Assembly: GCA_050916095.1 (NCBI GenBank)
Contig: CP050901.1
Coordinates: 1,674,001 to 1,738,000, forward strand
Direction: 5' to 3'
Source: JANPCX01 sp050916095
GTDB lineage: Bacteria; Pseudomonadota; Gammaproteobacteria; Burkholderiales; Burkholderiaceae_C
Length of the DNA stretch: 64,000 nt
A program made the position numbers and the translations under genes. Position 1 is the stretch's first letter. Every line of letters begins with the position of its first letter. Positions 16,835 to 25,254 of this stretch are shown one piece after another. The notes under the pieces are model-generated. The model worked only from the letters and a program-made list of their open reading frames with translations. It searched no databases and was not told the DNA's origin.

Positions 16835-16863
16835 AGAATACGTGTTCTGACATAACATGTCAA
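16835..16863 (-). promoter_or_regulatory. Sigma70 promoter of the yjfI-pspA operon
   Basis: On the minus strand, TTGACA (16858-16863) is separated by exactly 17 bases from TATTCT (16835-16840), about 45 bases upstream of the yjfI ATG. This is close to the housekeeping consensus, unlike the sigma54 promoter of E. coli pspA. Confidence 0.7.
16848..16862. promoter_or_regulatory. Palindromic operator candidate
   Basis: TGACAT-AAC-ATGTCA is a perfect 6+6 bp inverted repeat overlapping the -35 box of the operon promoter. A repressor bound here would block RNA polymerase. The regulator is unknown; the small protein between pspA and yqiJ is one candidate. Confidence 0.5.
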
Positions 16864-16938
16864 CCGCTTTTTATTGGGCGGCTTCAGGCCACGGGTGTCG
16901 AGGGATAAATGACTGTTGGCTCCTCTAGCTGTGTCGAT

Positions 16939-17508
16939 TCAGCGTGGCGACACGCCGATCAGCCACAGGTGCAGGCCACTGATGAAAGCGCCATAGAGCA
17001 CGAGTCCCAAGAAGATCGCCAGCAGGTCGTTGAAACGCCCGGCGGGCACGCCTGGCACAGCCCTGGCAGGCCGACGTTTAAGCGACACACGGTCGGCCAC
17101 CGCCCAGAGCAACAAGCTGCCAAACAGCAGCACATCGGCCACGTTGCCATTGGCCAGCAAATGCGCCAGTGCCCAGAGTTTGGTGGCCAAGAGCATGGGG
17201 TGTTTGGCCGCGCGTTGGATACGACCCGGCAAGTAGGCGGCCAGCAGCAGCACAAAGACGGGCGCCATCAAAAGCAGGGCGATATGACGAAGGGCCGTGG
17301 GCACCTGGTACAGCACCACAGGATGCAGTCGCGCCTGGCCGTAGCCCGCCACGATCAAAACCAAGCCCAGCACGGCCACCAGCGAGTACACCCCTTTCCA
17401 CAACGTTTCTCCCCGCAGCGCCACCTGCCGGTCGCGCCAGGCAGGCGCAACGATGGACAGGCTGTGGATGCCGATGAAAAGAATCAGTCCAATGATGAGC
17501 AGGGTCAT
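16939..17508 (-). CDS. NnrU family membrane protein
   Basis: This 189-residue integral membrane protein has about five or six hydrophobic segments starting at once (MTLLIIGLILFIGIHSLSIV). It matches the NnrU family, including RHIALLLMAPVFVLLLAAYLPGRIQRAAKHPMLLA and a terminal LYGAFISGLHLWLIG. NnrU was named for a role in nitric-oxide metabolism in denitrifiers, and many homologues lie outside that context. It is related to isoprenoid cyclase-like NnrU/15-cis-zeta-carotene isomerase proteins. The ATG at 17508 starts the first membrane segment. The FNR gene lies 56 bp upstream on the same strand. Confidence 0.8.
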   Translation of the reverse strand: MTLLIIGLILFIGIHSLSIVAPAWRDRQVALRGETLWKGVYSLVAVLGLVLIVAGYGQARLHPVVLYQVPTALRHIALLLMAPVFVLLLAAYLPGRIQRAAKHPMLLATKLWALAHLLANGNVADVLLFGSLLLWAVADRVSLKRRPARAVPGVPAGRFNDLLAIFLGLVLYGAFISGLHLWLIGVSPR

Positions 17509-17564
17509 GCGGGGCTCCGTGGGTCGGCCATGGAGTGTAGGGGGTGAGCCCGCTGCGCCGTGTG

Positions 17565-18638
17565 TCAGCGCTCTGGCGTATCGACCCCGAGCCGCTGCTG
17601 CAGTTTGGAACTGCTGGTGGTGTATTCCAAGCGGACCGGTTGATCGGGAAACACTATTGCAGCGGCCGCAAACGCGGCCAGCGTAGCCTCGTGAAAGCCG
17701 CACAGGATGAGTTTGCGTTTGCCGGGGTAGGTGTTGACGTCACCCACCGCGAAGATGCCCGGCACGCTGGTTTGGAATTTCTCGGTGTCCACCACCACCT
17801 GTTTGCGCTCCAGGTCCAAGCCCCATTGCGCGATCGGGCCGAGCCTGGGCGACAGGCCCAGGAAAACCAGCAGCGCATCCAGCGGCAGGGTTCGTGTGTT
17901 GACATCTGTGTCCGTGATGTGCACGCCTCGGAGGCGTCCACTGTCGATCTCCAAGCCGGTGATCTGCCCCACATGGAATTGAATCTGCTGCGCCTCGCAC
18001 AAGGCCTGTACCTTGGCCACGCGGGCGGGTTCGGCCTGGAAACCATCACGGCGGTGCACCAGGGTGACGCTGGCGGCTTGGTGCGGGCCCGGTTGCGCAA
18101 AGTAGGCGGCCCAGTCGAGGGCCGTGTCGCCGCCGCCATTGATAGTGATGTGTTGGCCTTGGAACAAGGCCGGGTCTTTGACGCCGTAAAAAATCTGCGT
18201 GCCGACCAAGGGCTCGACGCCATCCACCTTCAGCGAACGCGGTTGAAACGAGCCCACGCCGCCTGCGACAAAAATGGTTTTGGTGATGAAACCCTGGCCC
18301 TGGACGGTGGCCACATCAAACCGCCCATCCTCGCGCCGCTGCACCAGGCTGACTTCCTGGCCCATGTGAAAGCGGGCACCCAGGGGTTTGATTTGGTCCA
18401 GCAGCCTGTCGACCAGTTCTCGGCCTGTGCAGGCGGGCAGTGCGGGAATGTCGTAGATGGGTTTGTCAGGGTACAACTCGGCGCATTGGCCGCCAGGGTG
18501 GTCCAGCGTGTCCACTACATGAGCTTGAATGCCGAGCAAGCCCAGCTCGAACACCTGGAACAAACCCACAGGACCGGCGCCGATGATGAGGGCGTCGGTT
18601 TCTATTGGCGCCAATGTGGAGTCGAGCAGTTTCGACAT
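17565..18638 (-). CDS. Ferredoxin--NADP reductase, thioredoxin-reductase type
   Basis: This 357-residue flavoprotein matches the thioredoxin-reductase-like (YumC-type) ferredoxin-NADP reductases. FAD-binding IIGAGPVGL lies near residues 18-26, PGGQCAELYPDKPIYDIP near 48-66, the NADP-binding region GGGDTALDW in the middle and GIFAVGDVNTYPGKRKL near the end. There is no CxxC redox pair, which separates it from true thioredoxin reductase. It transfers electrons between NADPH and ferredoxin. FdxA lies upstream on the same strand, separated by the IS-split gene, so the two may have formed one unit before the insertion. Confidence 0.87.
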   Translation of the reverse strand: MSKLLDSTLAPIETDALIIGAGPVGLFQVFELGLLGIQAHVVDTLDHPGGQCAELYPDKPIYDIPALPACTGRELVDRLLDQIKPLGARFHMGQEVSLVQRREDGRFDVATVQGQGFITKTIFVAGGVGSFQPRSLKVDGVEPLVGTQIFYGVKDPALFQGQHITINGGGDTALDWAAYFAQPGPHQAASVTLVHRRDGFQAEPARVAKVQALCEAQQIQFHVGQITGLEIDSGRLRGVHITDTDVNTRTLPLDALLVFLGLSPRLGPIAQWGLDLERKQVVVDTEKFQTSVPGIFAVGDVNTYPGKRKLILCGFHEATLAAFAAAAIVFPDQPVRLEYTTSSSKLQQRLGVDTPER

Positions 18639-19566
18639 CAGCCACTAACCAATGAACAGGCTCGGTCGACATTTCGTAGACATCATGGTTCTGCCTCCGT
18701 GGCTTTGAACACCCCTGGCCATTGAAGCTCTATCGAGACTCCATCTGTTCCGAATATCGTTGGGTGGTCCAAATGTCTATATCCCAGAAGTCTTTAACGA
18801 TCAGCGCGTGATTGGCGTCGAAATCAATTGCCCAATGGTAGTTCTTGACAGGCTGTTCGGGGCCGCTGAACCCGATCCGAACACAGCGTCCAACTACCTT
18901 CCATTCGTTGCATCCACGCCAGAACGTTGCGGCGTTGGTAGCATCTGGTAGCGGCAAGGACTCGTTGAACAGCCGATTGAACGTATCGACAAACTGCCGA
19001 GCTCTTGACTCGACAACTTGATCGACTGTCCAGATGTATTCGGGGGTGCCGTTCATCGCGCTACCAGCAACCGCCGCTGCATAAAGCACGACTGACTCTC
19101 GCAGTGCTGTCAATACGACCGGATCACGCGATAAAGCGGCGAGGGTCACCAAAGAGAAATCGTTGGAGTTGACAGCACACAGGTAAGCGGCGTCCGTTAT
19201 TTTTGGGATGTTCCACGCGGGAATCGTCTTCTGAAGGGCGAGTGACAACGAATCTTCCCCCCCGCTTAACAAACAGTCCCCATCGGATGACGGTCCAAAG
19301 ATGCCTGACTCGATGATTTGTTTGAGGCGCTTGTAGCCCTCTACGGCAAAAACATTTGGTTCCAGGTGCCTCGGAACGCGTTGAAGCGCTCGCATAAGAC
19401 GGAAGTACTCTGTCAGCTGCTCGTCCTCAGCGTAATAGCCCTCAATGGGAACATTTGCCGGGGCAATTGCCAACGCAGAAGCGGTCTCTTTGGCGCAGCA
19501 ATGACCTTGCCCCCGAAAACCGTATCCCTTGCTGAGTGATTCAATCGCAAGCAAAGGAGAGCGGAA

Positions 19567-19866
19567 ATGACGAAGAGAGCCAAAAGGGCGAGGTACACGC
19601 AGGAGTTCAAGTTCGAGGCGGTGCGGCTGGTGGAAGGCGGGCAAAGCATGGCGGCAGCGGCCAGGACGCTTGGGGTGGTTGAGCAGACGCTGTTCAACTG
19701 GATCAAAGCGCACCGCGAAGGCAAACTCAAGGGCGCTGACAGCCGGGTCAAGGTAAGCAGCGAACAAATGGAGATCAGCCGCTTGAGGGCAGAGCTGGCG
19801 CGGGTCAAGATGGAGCGCGACATCCTGGAAAAGGCCACGGCGTACTTTGCAAAGGGATCGACGTGA
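19567..19866 (+). CDS. IS3-family transposase OrfA
   Basis: This 99-residue protein has a homeodomain-like helix-turn-helix (YTQEFKFEAVRLVEGG, then AAAARTLGVVEQTLFNWIKAH) and a leucine-zipper-like tail (MEISRLRAELARVKMERDILEKA), the standard IS3-family OrfA layout. It binds the IS ends. The stop overlaps the GTG of orfB (GTGA), so OrfB can be made by coupled initiation or as an OrfAB fusion by -1 frameshifting near the end of orfA. AGGAGA lies upstream of the ATG. Confidence 0.93.
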   Translation: MTKRAKRARYTQEFKFEAVRLVEGGQSMAAAARTLGVVEQTLFNWIKAHREGKLKGADSRVKVSSEQMEISRLRAELARVKMERDILEKATAYFAKGST

Positions 19867-20759
19867 AGTACGCCTTCATACAAAGCCACCGGCGGGTGTG
19901 GCCAATCTCTGTGCAGTGCCGGGTTCTGCGTGTCAGCGTGGCCGGGTATCACGAGCACTTCCTGCGGCGGGCCAGTGCGGCGCAACGACGCCACCTCAGT
20001 GATGACGCCTTGCTGGTACACATCAAAGCAATTCACGCCCAGGTCAGGGCCAGCTACGGCTGGCCTCGCATGTGGAAAGAACTGCTGGCACGCGGCATCC
20101 GGGTGGGCAAAGACCGGGTGCAAAAGCTCATGCAATTGCACGGCATTCGCGCCAAAGGCAAACGCAGATTCAAGATCACCACCGACAGCAAACATGATTT
20201 GCCGATTGCACCCAACCTGCTGGAGCGGCAATTCAACGTTCAAGAGCCTGACAAGGTGTGGGCGGGGGACATCACCTACATCGACACCCAAGAGGGCTGG
20301 CTGTACCTGGCAGTGGTGATTGACCTCTTCAGCCGTCAAGTGGTGGGCTGGAGCTTGCGGCAAGACATGACACGCGACATCGTCATTGATGCGCTGCGCA
20401 TGGCATGGTTCAAGCGACATCCAGACAAAGGCGCAGGGCTGATCTTCCACAGCGACAGAGGCAGTCAATACGCAAGCCAAGACTTCAGGGACGTGCTCAG
20501 TGAGTACGGAATTCAGGCGTCCATGAGCAGGCGGGGCAACTGTTGGGACAATGCGTGCAGCGAGACCTTGTTCGGGTCACTGAAGGTAGAACGCCTACAT
20601 GGGCAGCGCTTTGAAACCAGGCGGCAAGCCAAAGACGAGGTCATGGCCTGGCTGCTTTGGTACAACCAAGCCCGGCTGCACTCGACTCTGGCCTATGTCA
20701 GTCCGATGCAGTTCGAGCAAAGCTGGTTTGCGGCCCAGGCCATGCAAGCCAATTCGTGA
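19863..20759 (+). CDS. IS3-family transposase OrfB (DDE integrase)
   Basis: This 298-residue protein has an HTH_21-like N-terminus (RRHLSDDALLVHIKAIHAQV) and an rve integrase core. The catalytic triad is Asp in WAGDITYIDT, Asp in IFHSDRGSQYAS and Glu in CWDNACSETLFGSLK (D-D-35-E spacing). The gene starts with GTG, overlapping the orfA stop in the -1 frame. It appears intact and active. The second copy in the window encodes the same protein sequence. Confidence 0.95.
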   Translation: MKYAFIQSHRRVWPISVQCRVLRVSVAGYHEHFLRRASAAQRRHLSDDALLVHIKAIHAQVRASYGWPRMWKELLARGIRVGKDRVQKLMQLHGIRAKGKRRFKITTDSKHDLPIAPNLLERQFNVQEPDKVWAGDITYIDTQEGWLYLAVVIDLFSRQVVGWSLRQDMTRDIVIDALRMAWFKRHPDKGAGLIFHSDRGSQYASQDFRDVLSEYGIQASMSRRGNCWDNACSETLFGSLKVERLHGQRFETRRQAKDEVMAWLLWYNQARLHSTLAYVSPMQFEQSWFAAQAMQANS

Positions 20760-20901
20760 CTCGGTTATGGGATACGGATTACAGAGGCAAGGTCACAAAG
20801 TAGCTCGTCCCGTTCGTGGTGTTTCATCGCTTCGCGATAAAACTCGTCGAGAGCAAGTAGCAGGACTCGGTTATCTACGATTCGAGCGTGAGTGGTCATG
20901 A

Positions 20902-21225
20902 CTACTTAATCAACTCACCCAATTTCCCAGTCTTGTCCTTCCACTCATCCGCATCCGGCAACGGCGCTTTGCGTTTGGTGATGCTGGGCCATTTTTTGGA
21001 CAGGTCGAGGTTGATTTTGATCATGTGCTGCTGATCGCTGGGCACATCTTCTTCAGGAACGATGGCATTGACCGGGCACTCGGGAATGCACACGGCGCAG
21101 TCGATGCATTCATCGGGGTCGATGGTGAGGAAGTTGGGGCCTTCGCGGAAACAGTCGACAGGGCACACGTCCACACAGTCGGTGTATTTGCAGCGGATAC
21201 AGGCTTCGGTGACAACGTGGGTCAT
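20902..21225 (-). CDS. fdxA: Ferredoxin FdxA (3Fe-4S/4Fe-4S)
   Basis: This 107-residue seven-iron ferredoxin has CIRCKYTDCVDVCPVDCF in the first cluster region and CIDCAVCIPECPVN in the second, followed by the long C-terminal extension typical of Azotobacter FdI-like FdxA proteins. It is a low-potential electron carrier in the cytoplasm. It lies 87 bp after the siroheme synthase gene, and the interrupted gene starts two bases past its stop. The ferredoxin-NADP reductase further along on the same strand is its probable partner. Confidence 0.93.
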   Translation of the reverse strand: MTHVVTEACIRCKYTDCVDVCPVDCFREGPNFLTIDPDECIDCAVCIPECPVNAIVPEEDVPSDQQHMIKINLDLSKKWPSITKRKAPLPDADEWKDKTGKLGELIK

Positions 21226-21311
21226 GACTCAGGTTCGGAAGTTAAAACAAAGTGGGGAAGCAGCAGTGAGCACTTGGACGGGCGGCTGCAGCTGGGTATG
21301 AAGAAGTGATT

Positions 21312-22088
21312 TTAAGGGCTCGGGGTTTTCACCAGGATTTGTGGCGGTACAAAACCCTTGGATTCGATGTTCGTTGGGGTTGCGCTGGTGAGTGCGACTG
21401 CACCGGCCCCCACGGTGACCACGGTGGGCCGGCCGGCGTGCAACAAGCTGGCGCGGGCCAGGGTGGCGACAGAATGATCGCTGTGCAATTGGTCGGGCCA
21501 ACCGGCACGGGAGACCACGCTGACCGGCGTGCTGCTTTCCCAGCCGGCATCAATCAGTTGGCGGGCCAACGCGGCCAGTTGTTTGCCCGCCATGTAAAAA
21601 ACTTCGGTGTCGGCACTGCGCTGGGCCTGCAATTCCCCACTGCGCGTCATGGCCGTGGTGAGGCTGACGCTGCGGCCCGTGCCGCGCCGGGTCAGCGGCC
21701 GCTGCGTGGCGGCGGCTGCGGCGATGGCGGCGGTGACGCCAGGGATGACTTCGCTGCTGATGCCCGCTTGCGCCAAGGCCAAGAGTTCTTCTTCCAAACG
21801 ACCAAAGATGCTGGGGTCGCCCCCTTTGAGGCGCACCACGCACTGGCCAGCTTGTGCGTGTTGCACCAGGAGGGCGTTGATTTTGGTTTGCGCCACGCTG
21901 TCGCAAAACCCGCGTTTACCGACGTGGATCCAATTCGCTTTGGGTGCGAACTCGCGCAGCGCGGGGTCGGTGAGGGCGTCGAACAGCACCACGTCGGCCT
22001 GCGCCAAGGCGCGTGCACCACGCAGCGTGATCAGGTCAGCCGCGCCAGGGCCGGCGCCGATGAAGATCACATGGCCGAGTTTGCTCAT
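21312..22088 (-). CDS. cobA: Uroporphyrinogen-III C-methyltransferase
   Basis: This 258-residue SUMT enzyme methylates uroporphyrinogen III at C2 and C7 with S-adenosylmethionine to give precorrin-2, the siroheme precursor. Motifs seen are VIFIGAGPGAADLITLRG at the N-terminus, LKGGDPSIFGR in the SAM-binding part, and PGVTAAIAAAA. It has the monofunctional CobA length without the CysG dehydrogenase/chelatase half. It starts 15 bases after the cysN stop and so probably belongs to the cys operon, supplying siroheme for CysI. The ATG at 22088 is preferred to a TTG two codons earlier. Confidence 0.9.
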   Translation of the reverse strand: MSKLGHVIFIGAGPGAADLITLRGARALAQADVVLFDALTDPALREFAPKANWIHVGKRGFCDSVAQTKINALLVQHAQAGQCVVRLKGGDPSIFGRLEEELLALAQAGISSEVIPGVTAAIAAAAATQRPLTRRGTGRSVSLTTAMTRSGELQAQRSADTEVFYMAGKQLAALARQLIDAGWESSTPVSVVSRAGWPDQLHSDHSVATLARASLLHAGRPTVVTVGAGAVALTSATPTNIESKGFVPPQILVKTPSP

Positions 22089-22103
22089 GTCCAACGCCTG
22101 GGT

Positions 22104-23390
22104 TTACGCCGCCGCCTTCACCAACAACGCACCACTGGTGCGGTTGCTGGTGGGGTCCACGATGATGAGCGAGCCACCCACGCGGTTGTCGGCGTAGGCT
22201 TCCACCGGCAAGGCTTGTTGGGTTTCGATGGTGACGTGACCAATGTCGTTCACCGCCAGTTCATGCGCATCCATGCTTTGCAGGTTGTGGATGTCGAGGC
22301 GGCTTTCAATGCTGCTGATGCGGGCCTGCACCCAGCGGTTGCCATGGCGCACCCAGTACTTGCGGCCAACCACGGCGGGCTCGATGTCCAGCCAAGCCAA
22401 GGTGGCGGTGAAACGCTGGGCTTCGTGGATGGTTTGCGGTGTGCTGATCCAGTCACCACGCGACACATCGAGTTGGCGGTCCAGCACCACACCGGCGCTT
22501 TGGCCGGCTTCGACCACGTCCACCACCTCGGCGGCCAGTCGCACTTCAGCGACCACCGCTGTTTGACCGCTGGGGAAAATCTGCACCGCATCACCGGCTT
22601 TCACGCGGCCATGGGCAATGCGGCCATACAGGGTGCGTGGCTGGTTGCCCGTGCCTTCGCCTTCGCGGCTCACATACTGCACGGGAATCAGCAGGTCGCC
22701 GTCTTTGCGCTCTTGCAAGGCGGGCAGGCTCTCCAGCAGTTGCAACAGCGACGGGCCGTTGTACCAATCGGCATCCAAAGGTTGGGTCACGTTGTCGCCA
22801 CGCAAGGCGGATACAGGAATGATGCCGGCCACTGCAATGCCCGCTTGCTGGGCGAATGCTTCCAGAGCTGTTTTCACCGTGTTGTAGGCCGCGCCGGGGT
22901 TCTCAATCGCGTCGAGCTTGTTGATGGCAAACACAATGCTGGGCACGCGCAGCAAATGCGCCAGCAAAGCGTGGCGGCGGGTTTGCGGCAACAGTACGGG
23001 CGCTTTGACGTCGAGTTTGGTGATGTCCACCAGCACCACGGCGGCATCGCTGCCTGCGGCGGCGGTCACCATGTTGCGGGTGTACTGCTCGTGGCCGGGC
23101 GCGTCGGCAATGATGAATTTGCGCGACTTGGTGGCGAAGTAGCGGTAGGCCACGTCAATCGTGATGCCTTGTTCGCGTTCGGCCTCCAGGCCGTCGGTCA
23201 GCAGGGACAAATCGATCGGCGCACCAGCGGCTTTTTTCTCGAGCGTGTCGAGCTGGTCAGCCAGGATGGCGCGGCTGTCATACAGCAAGCGGCCAATCAA
23301 GGTGCTCTTGCCATCGTCGACCGAACCTGCGGTGAGAAAACGCAGGGCGCGGTGGTCGGCAGGGGCGGATTTTGGGTTGTCGGTTGTCAT
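22104..23390 (-). CDS. cysN: Sulfate adenylyltransferase subunit 1 (GTPase)
   Basis: This 428-residue regulatory GTPase of ATP sulfurylase is related to EF-Tu. G1 is GSVDDGKSTLIGRLL, the switch region is EREQGITIDVAYRYF, G3 is DAPGHEQYTRNM, and G4 is INKLD. Two beta-barrel domains follow. There is no C-terminal APS kinase (CysC) fusion, which fits a pathway that uses direct APS reduction. Its ATG overlaps the cysD stop by one base (TGATG), so CysD and CysN are translationally coupled as expected for a heteromeric enzyme. Confidence 0.96.
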   Translation of the reverse strand: MTTDNPKSAPADHRALRFLTAGSVDDGKSTLIGRLLYDSRAILADQLDTLEKKAAGAPIDLSLLTDGLEAEREQGITIDVAYRYFATKSRKFIIADAPGHEQYTRNMVTAAAGSDAAVVLVDITKLDVKAPVLLPQTRRHALLAHLLRVPSIVFAINKLDAIENPGAAYNTVKTALEAFAQQAGIAVAGIIPVSALRGDNVTQPLDADWYNGPSLLQLLESLPALQERKDGDLLIPVQYVSREGEGTGNQPRTLYGRIAHGRVKAGDAVQIFPSGQTAVVAEVRLAAEVVDVVEAGQSAGVVLDRQLDVSRGDWISTPQTIHEAQRFTATLAWLDIEPAVVGRKYWVRHGNRWVQARISSIESRLDIHNLQSMDAHELAVNDIGHVTIETQQALPVEAYADNRVGGSLIIVDPTSNRTSGALLVKAAA

Positions 23391-24349
23391 CAGAAATAGC
23401 CTTCTTTTTTTCTACGCTCCATGGAGGCGTCGGAGGTACGGTCATCCATTCGTGTGGCACCACGTTCGCTCACCGTCACCTTCAGCGTCTCGGCGACGAT
23501 CTCCGTGGCATTGGCGGCGGGGCTTTCTACGGGGCAGGTGCAGGTCATGTCGCCCACGGTGCGAAAGCGCACTTGCGCGGTCTCGACCACCTCACCCGCT
23601 TCAGGGGGGGTGACCTCGGTCAAGGGCACCAACAAACCTTTGCGGCGAATCACCTGGCGGTCGTGTTTGTAGTAGAGGCTGGGCAGCGGAATGTTTTCGC
23701 GGGCGATGTAGAGCCACACGTCCAGTTCCGTCCAGTTGCTGATCGGGAAGGCGCGCATGTGCTCGCCCGGTTTGATGCGCGTGTTGAAGAGCGTCCAGAG
23801 TTCGGGGCGCTGCTCTTTGGGTTGCCACTGGCCAAAGCTGTCGCGGTGGCTGAAGATGCGTTCTTTGGCGCGGGCTTTTTCCTCGTCGCGGCGGGCGCCG
23901 CCCATGAGCACATCAAAGCGGTGTTCTTCAATGGCTTCGAGTAGCGCCACGGTTTGGTGGCCGTTGCGGGATTCAAGCGGGTGCGACAGGCGCACCGTGC
24001 CACGCTTGATGGAGTCCTCCAGATAGCCCACCACCAAACGTTCACCCATCTCCGCCACACGGCGGTCGCGGAATTCGATCACTTCAGGGAAGTTGTGGCC
24101 GGTGTCCACATGCAGCAGCGGGAAGGGCAGTCGGCCTTTGAATTCACCATCCTTACCTTTAGTCTTGAACGCCTTTTCGGCCAAACGCAGAACGACACAA
24201 GAGTCTTTGCCGCCCGAGAACAAGAGGGCAGGGCGCTCAAACGCAGCCACGGTTTCACGCAAGATGAAGATGGCTTCTTCTTCCAGCCAATCCAGGTGGC
24301 TGTGGTCGAGCTGGGGCAGCAGTTGCTCGATGGTCAAGGGGGCGTTCAT
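23390..24349 (-). CDS. cysD: Sulfate adenylyltransferase subunit 2
   Basis: This 319-residue catalytic subunit of ATP sulfurylase forms APS from sulfate and ATP. It is a PP-loop protein with LLFSGGKDSCVVLRLAEKAF near residues 40-60, LLHVDTGHNFPEV, MGGARRDEEKARAKERIFS, and the C-terminal ERRKKEGYF end typical of CysD. The ATG at 24349 overlaps the cysH stop (ATGA). It is followed directly by cysN. Length and end match the family, so it looks intact. Confidence 0.96.
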   Translation of the reverse strand: MNAPLTIEQLLPQLDHSHLDWLEEEAIFILRETVAAFERPALLFSGGKDSCVVLRLAEKAFKTKGKDGEFKGRLPFPLLHVDTGHNFPEVIEFRDRRVAEMGERLVVGYLEDSIKRGTVRLSHPLESRNGHQTVALLEAIEEHRFDVLMGGARRDEEKARAKERIFSHRDSFGQWQPKEQRPELWTLFNTRIKPGEHMRAFPISNWTELDVWLYIARENIPLPSLYYKHDRQVIRRKGLLVPLTEVTPPEAGEVVETAQVRFRTVGDMTCTCPVESPAANATEIVAETLKVTVSERGATRMDDRTSDASMERRKKEGYF

Positions 24350-25254
24350 TTCCGATCTCCAATCATTGATACCGCGGCTTCTTCTGCGCCATGCACATGC
24401 AAGCCGCACTCCTTCGCTTTTTCATCTTGGCTGCGGCCGGGCTCATTCGAGCCCTTAACTTCGGACATACCGAAGTTAGCCTGCGCCGAAACGAGGTCGC
24501 CAGACGCCTCGCTGCGCAAGGCGCTCGACGCTGGCGCGTCGAGGTGCGTCTTGTGCAAGCCGCACTCTTTGGCGTCCTCGTTTTCCCACCACCAACGGCC
24601 TGCGCGGAAGTCTTCGCCAACAGCAATTGCCCTTGTGCATGGCGCGCAGCCAATGCTGGGCATGAATTCGTCGTGCAGTGGGTTGTAGGGCACCTTGTGG
24701 GTGGCGATGTAGTGCCAGACGTCGGCCCAGCTCCAATCGGCCAGCGGGCTCCATTTGGTGCGACCTTTGTCGTCCAGCTCACTGAAGGGTACGTCGCCCC
24801 GGTTGTTGGATTGCTCGCGGCGCAGGCCCGTGATCCAGGCGGTGCGGCCGTCCAACATACGTGACAGCGGCTCCAACTTGCGAATGCCGCAGCAGGCTTT
24901 GCGCAGGTCAATGCTGTCGTACATGGCGCGTTCGCCGTTCGTTTTGACGAAATGAATCACGGCCTCGGCTTGGGGGCGGTAAACCTCGACCGACAGGCCG
25001 TAGTGGGCCTCAATGCGTGAAATTAACGCCACCGTTTGTTCGTGCAGTGCACCTGTCTCCAAGGTGCCAATGGCCACGGGGATTTGATGGCGTGCGATCA
25101 AGTCGGTGATCACCATGTCTTCGGCACCCAGACTGGTGGCTTGCACCACTTGGCCGGCGTGTTCGGTTGCCGCTTGGCGCAGCACTGTCAGCGCATTCGC
25201 CACGCGTTGATCGAAACCGGCGGTGGCGCGTGCATACAGGGTGATGGCAGTCAT
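24346..25254 (-). CDS. cysH: Adenylyl-sulfate reductase with expanded C-terminal tail
   Basis: This 302-residue APS/PAPS reductase of the iron-sulfur type has RKACCGIRKLEP and IGCAPCTR providing the four cluster cysteines and the substrate loop WITGLRREQSNNRG. That points to APS reduction. The catalytic Cys normally sits once near the C-terminus in ECGLH. Here KECGLH occurs twice, separated by 52 residues, the second inside the normal ending ECGLHVHGAEEA. The extra DNA is 156 bp with several palindromes. Overlaps with DUF934 and cysD (ATGA on both sides) show tight coupling. Whether both tails are functional is unknown. Confidence 0.93.
   Translation of the reverse strand: MTAITLYARATAGFDQRVANALTVLRQAATEHAGQVVQATSLGAEDMVITDLIARHQIPVAIGTLETGALHEQTVALISRIEAHYGLSVEVYRPQAEAVIHFVKTNGERAMYDSIDLRKACCGIRKLEPLSRMLDGRTAWITGLRREQSNNRGDVPFSELDDKGRTKWSPLADWSWADVWHYIATHKVPYNPLHDEFMPSIGCAPCTRAIAVGEDFRAGRWWWENEDAKECGLHKTHLDAPASSALRSEASGDLVSAQANFGMSEVKGSNEPGRSQDEKAKECGLHVHGAEEAAVSMIGDRK
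24401..24566. repeat. In-frame hairpin-rich insertion in cysH
   Basis: AAGCCGCACT occurs at 24401-24410 and again at 24557-24566, 156 bp apart (52 codons). Between the copies lie perfect palindromes: TAACTTCGG-ACATA-CCGAAGTTA (24456-24478) and CTCGACGC-TGGC-GCGTCGAG (24524-24543). This looks like a structured element inserted in frame, duplicating the ECGLH coding motif at its edges. Confidence 0.6.

Larger units (their letters stand above)
19502..20795 (+). mobile_element. IS3-family insertion sequence, copy 1 (1294 bp)
   Basis: The ends are TGACCTTGCCcCcGaAAaCCGTATCCC-type inverted repeats of about 27 bp (left 19502-19528, right 20769-20795), beginning TG and ending CA as usual for IS3. 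A 3 bp target duplication CAA lies at 19499-19501 and 20796-20798. Two genes, orfA and orfB, are intact. The same 1294 bp element occurs in the opposite orientation at 53620-54913. Confidence 0.95.
18730..20899 (-). pseudogene. Unknown gene split by IS3-family insertion
   Basis: The gene starts with ATG at 20899, two bases after the fdxA stop, reads 34 codons (MTTHARIVDNRVLLL...), and is interrupted by the IS. Removing the IS and one copy of the 3 bp duplication joins the frame exactly (...RDELL-CC-AKETASALAIAP...), giving a 290-residue protein ending at 18730. I do not recognise the family. It contains an AEDEQLTEYFRLMRALQRVP helix, a DGDCLLSGGEDSLSLAL segment and a C-terminal beta-looking part with WAIDFDANHALIVKDFW. 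The long frame that begins inside the IS is an artefact. Its placement just after fdxA suggests that it was expressed with ferredoxin. Confidence 0.8.

Noticed and set aside
18730..19767. Single 345-codon gene starting inside the IS
   Set aside because: Its first 88 or so codons are antisense IS sequence; the real 5' part lies beyond the IS at 20796-20899.
21306..23399. 697-codon frame opposite cobA and cysN
   Set aside because: It is a shadow of two well-recognised genes, caused by GC-rich codon use; His/Gln/Gly-rich nonsense composition.
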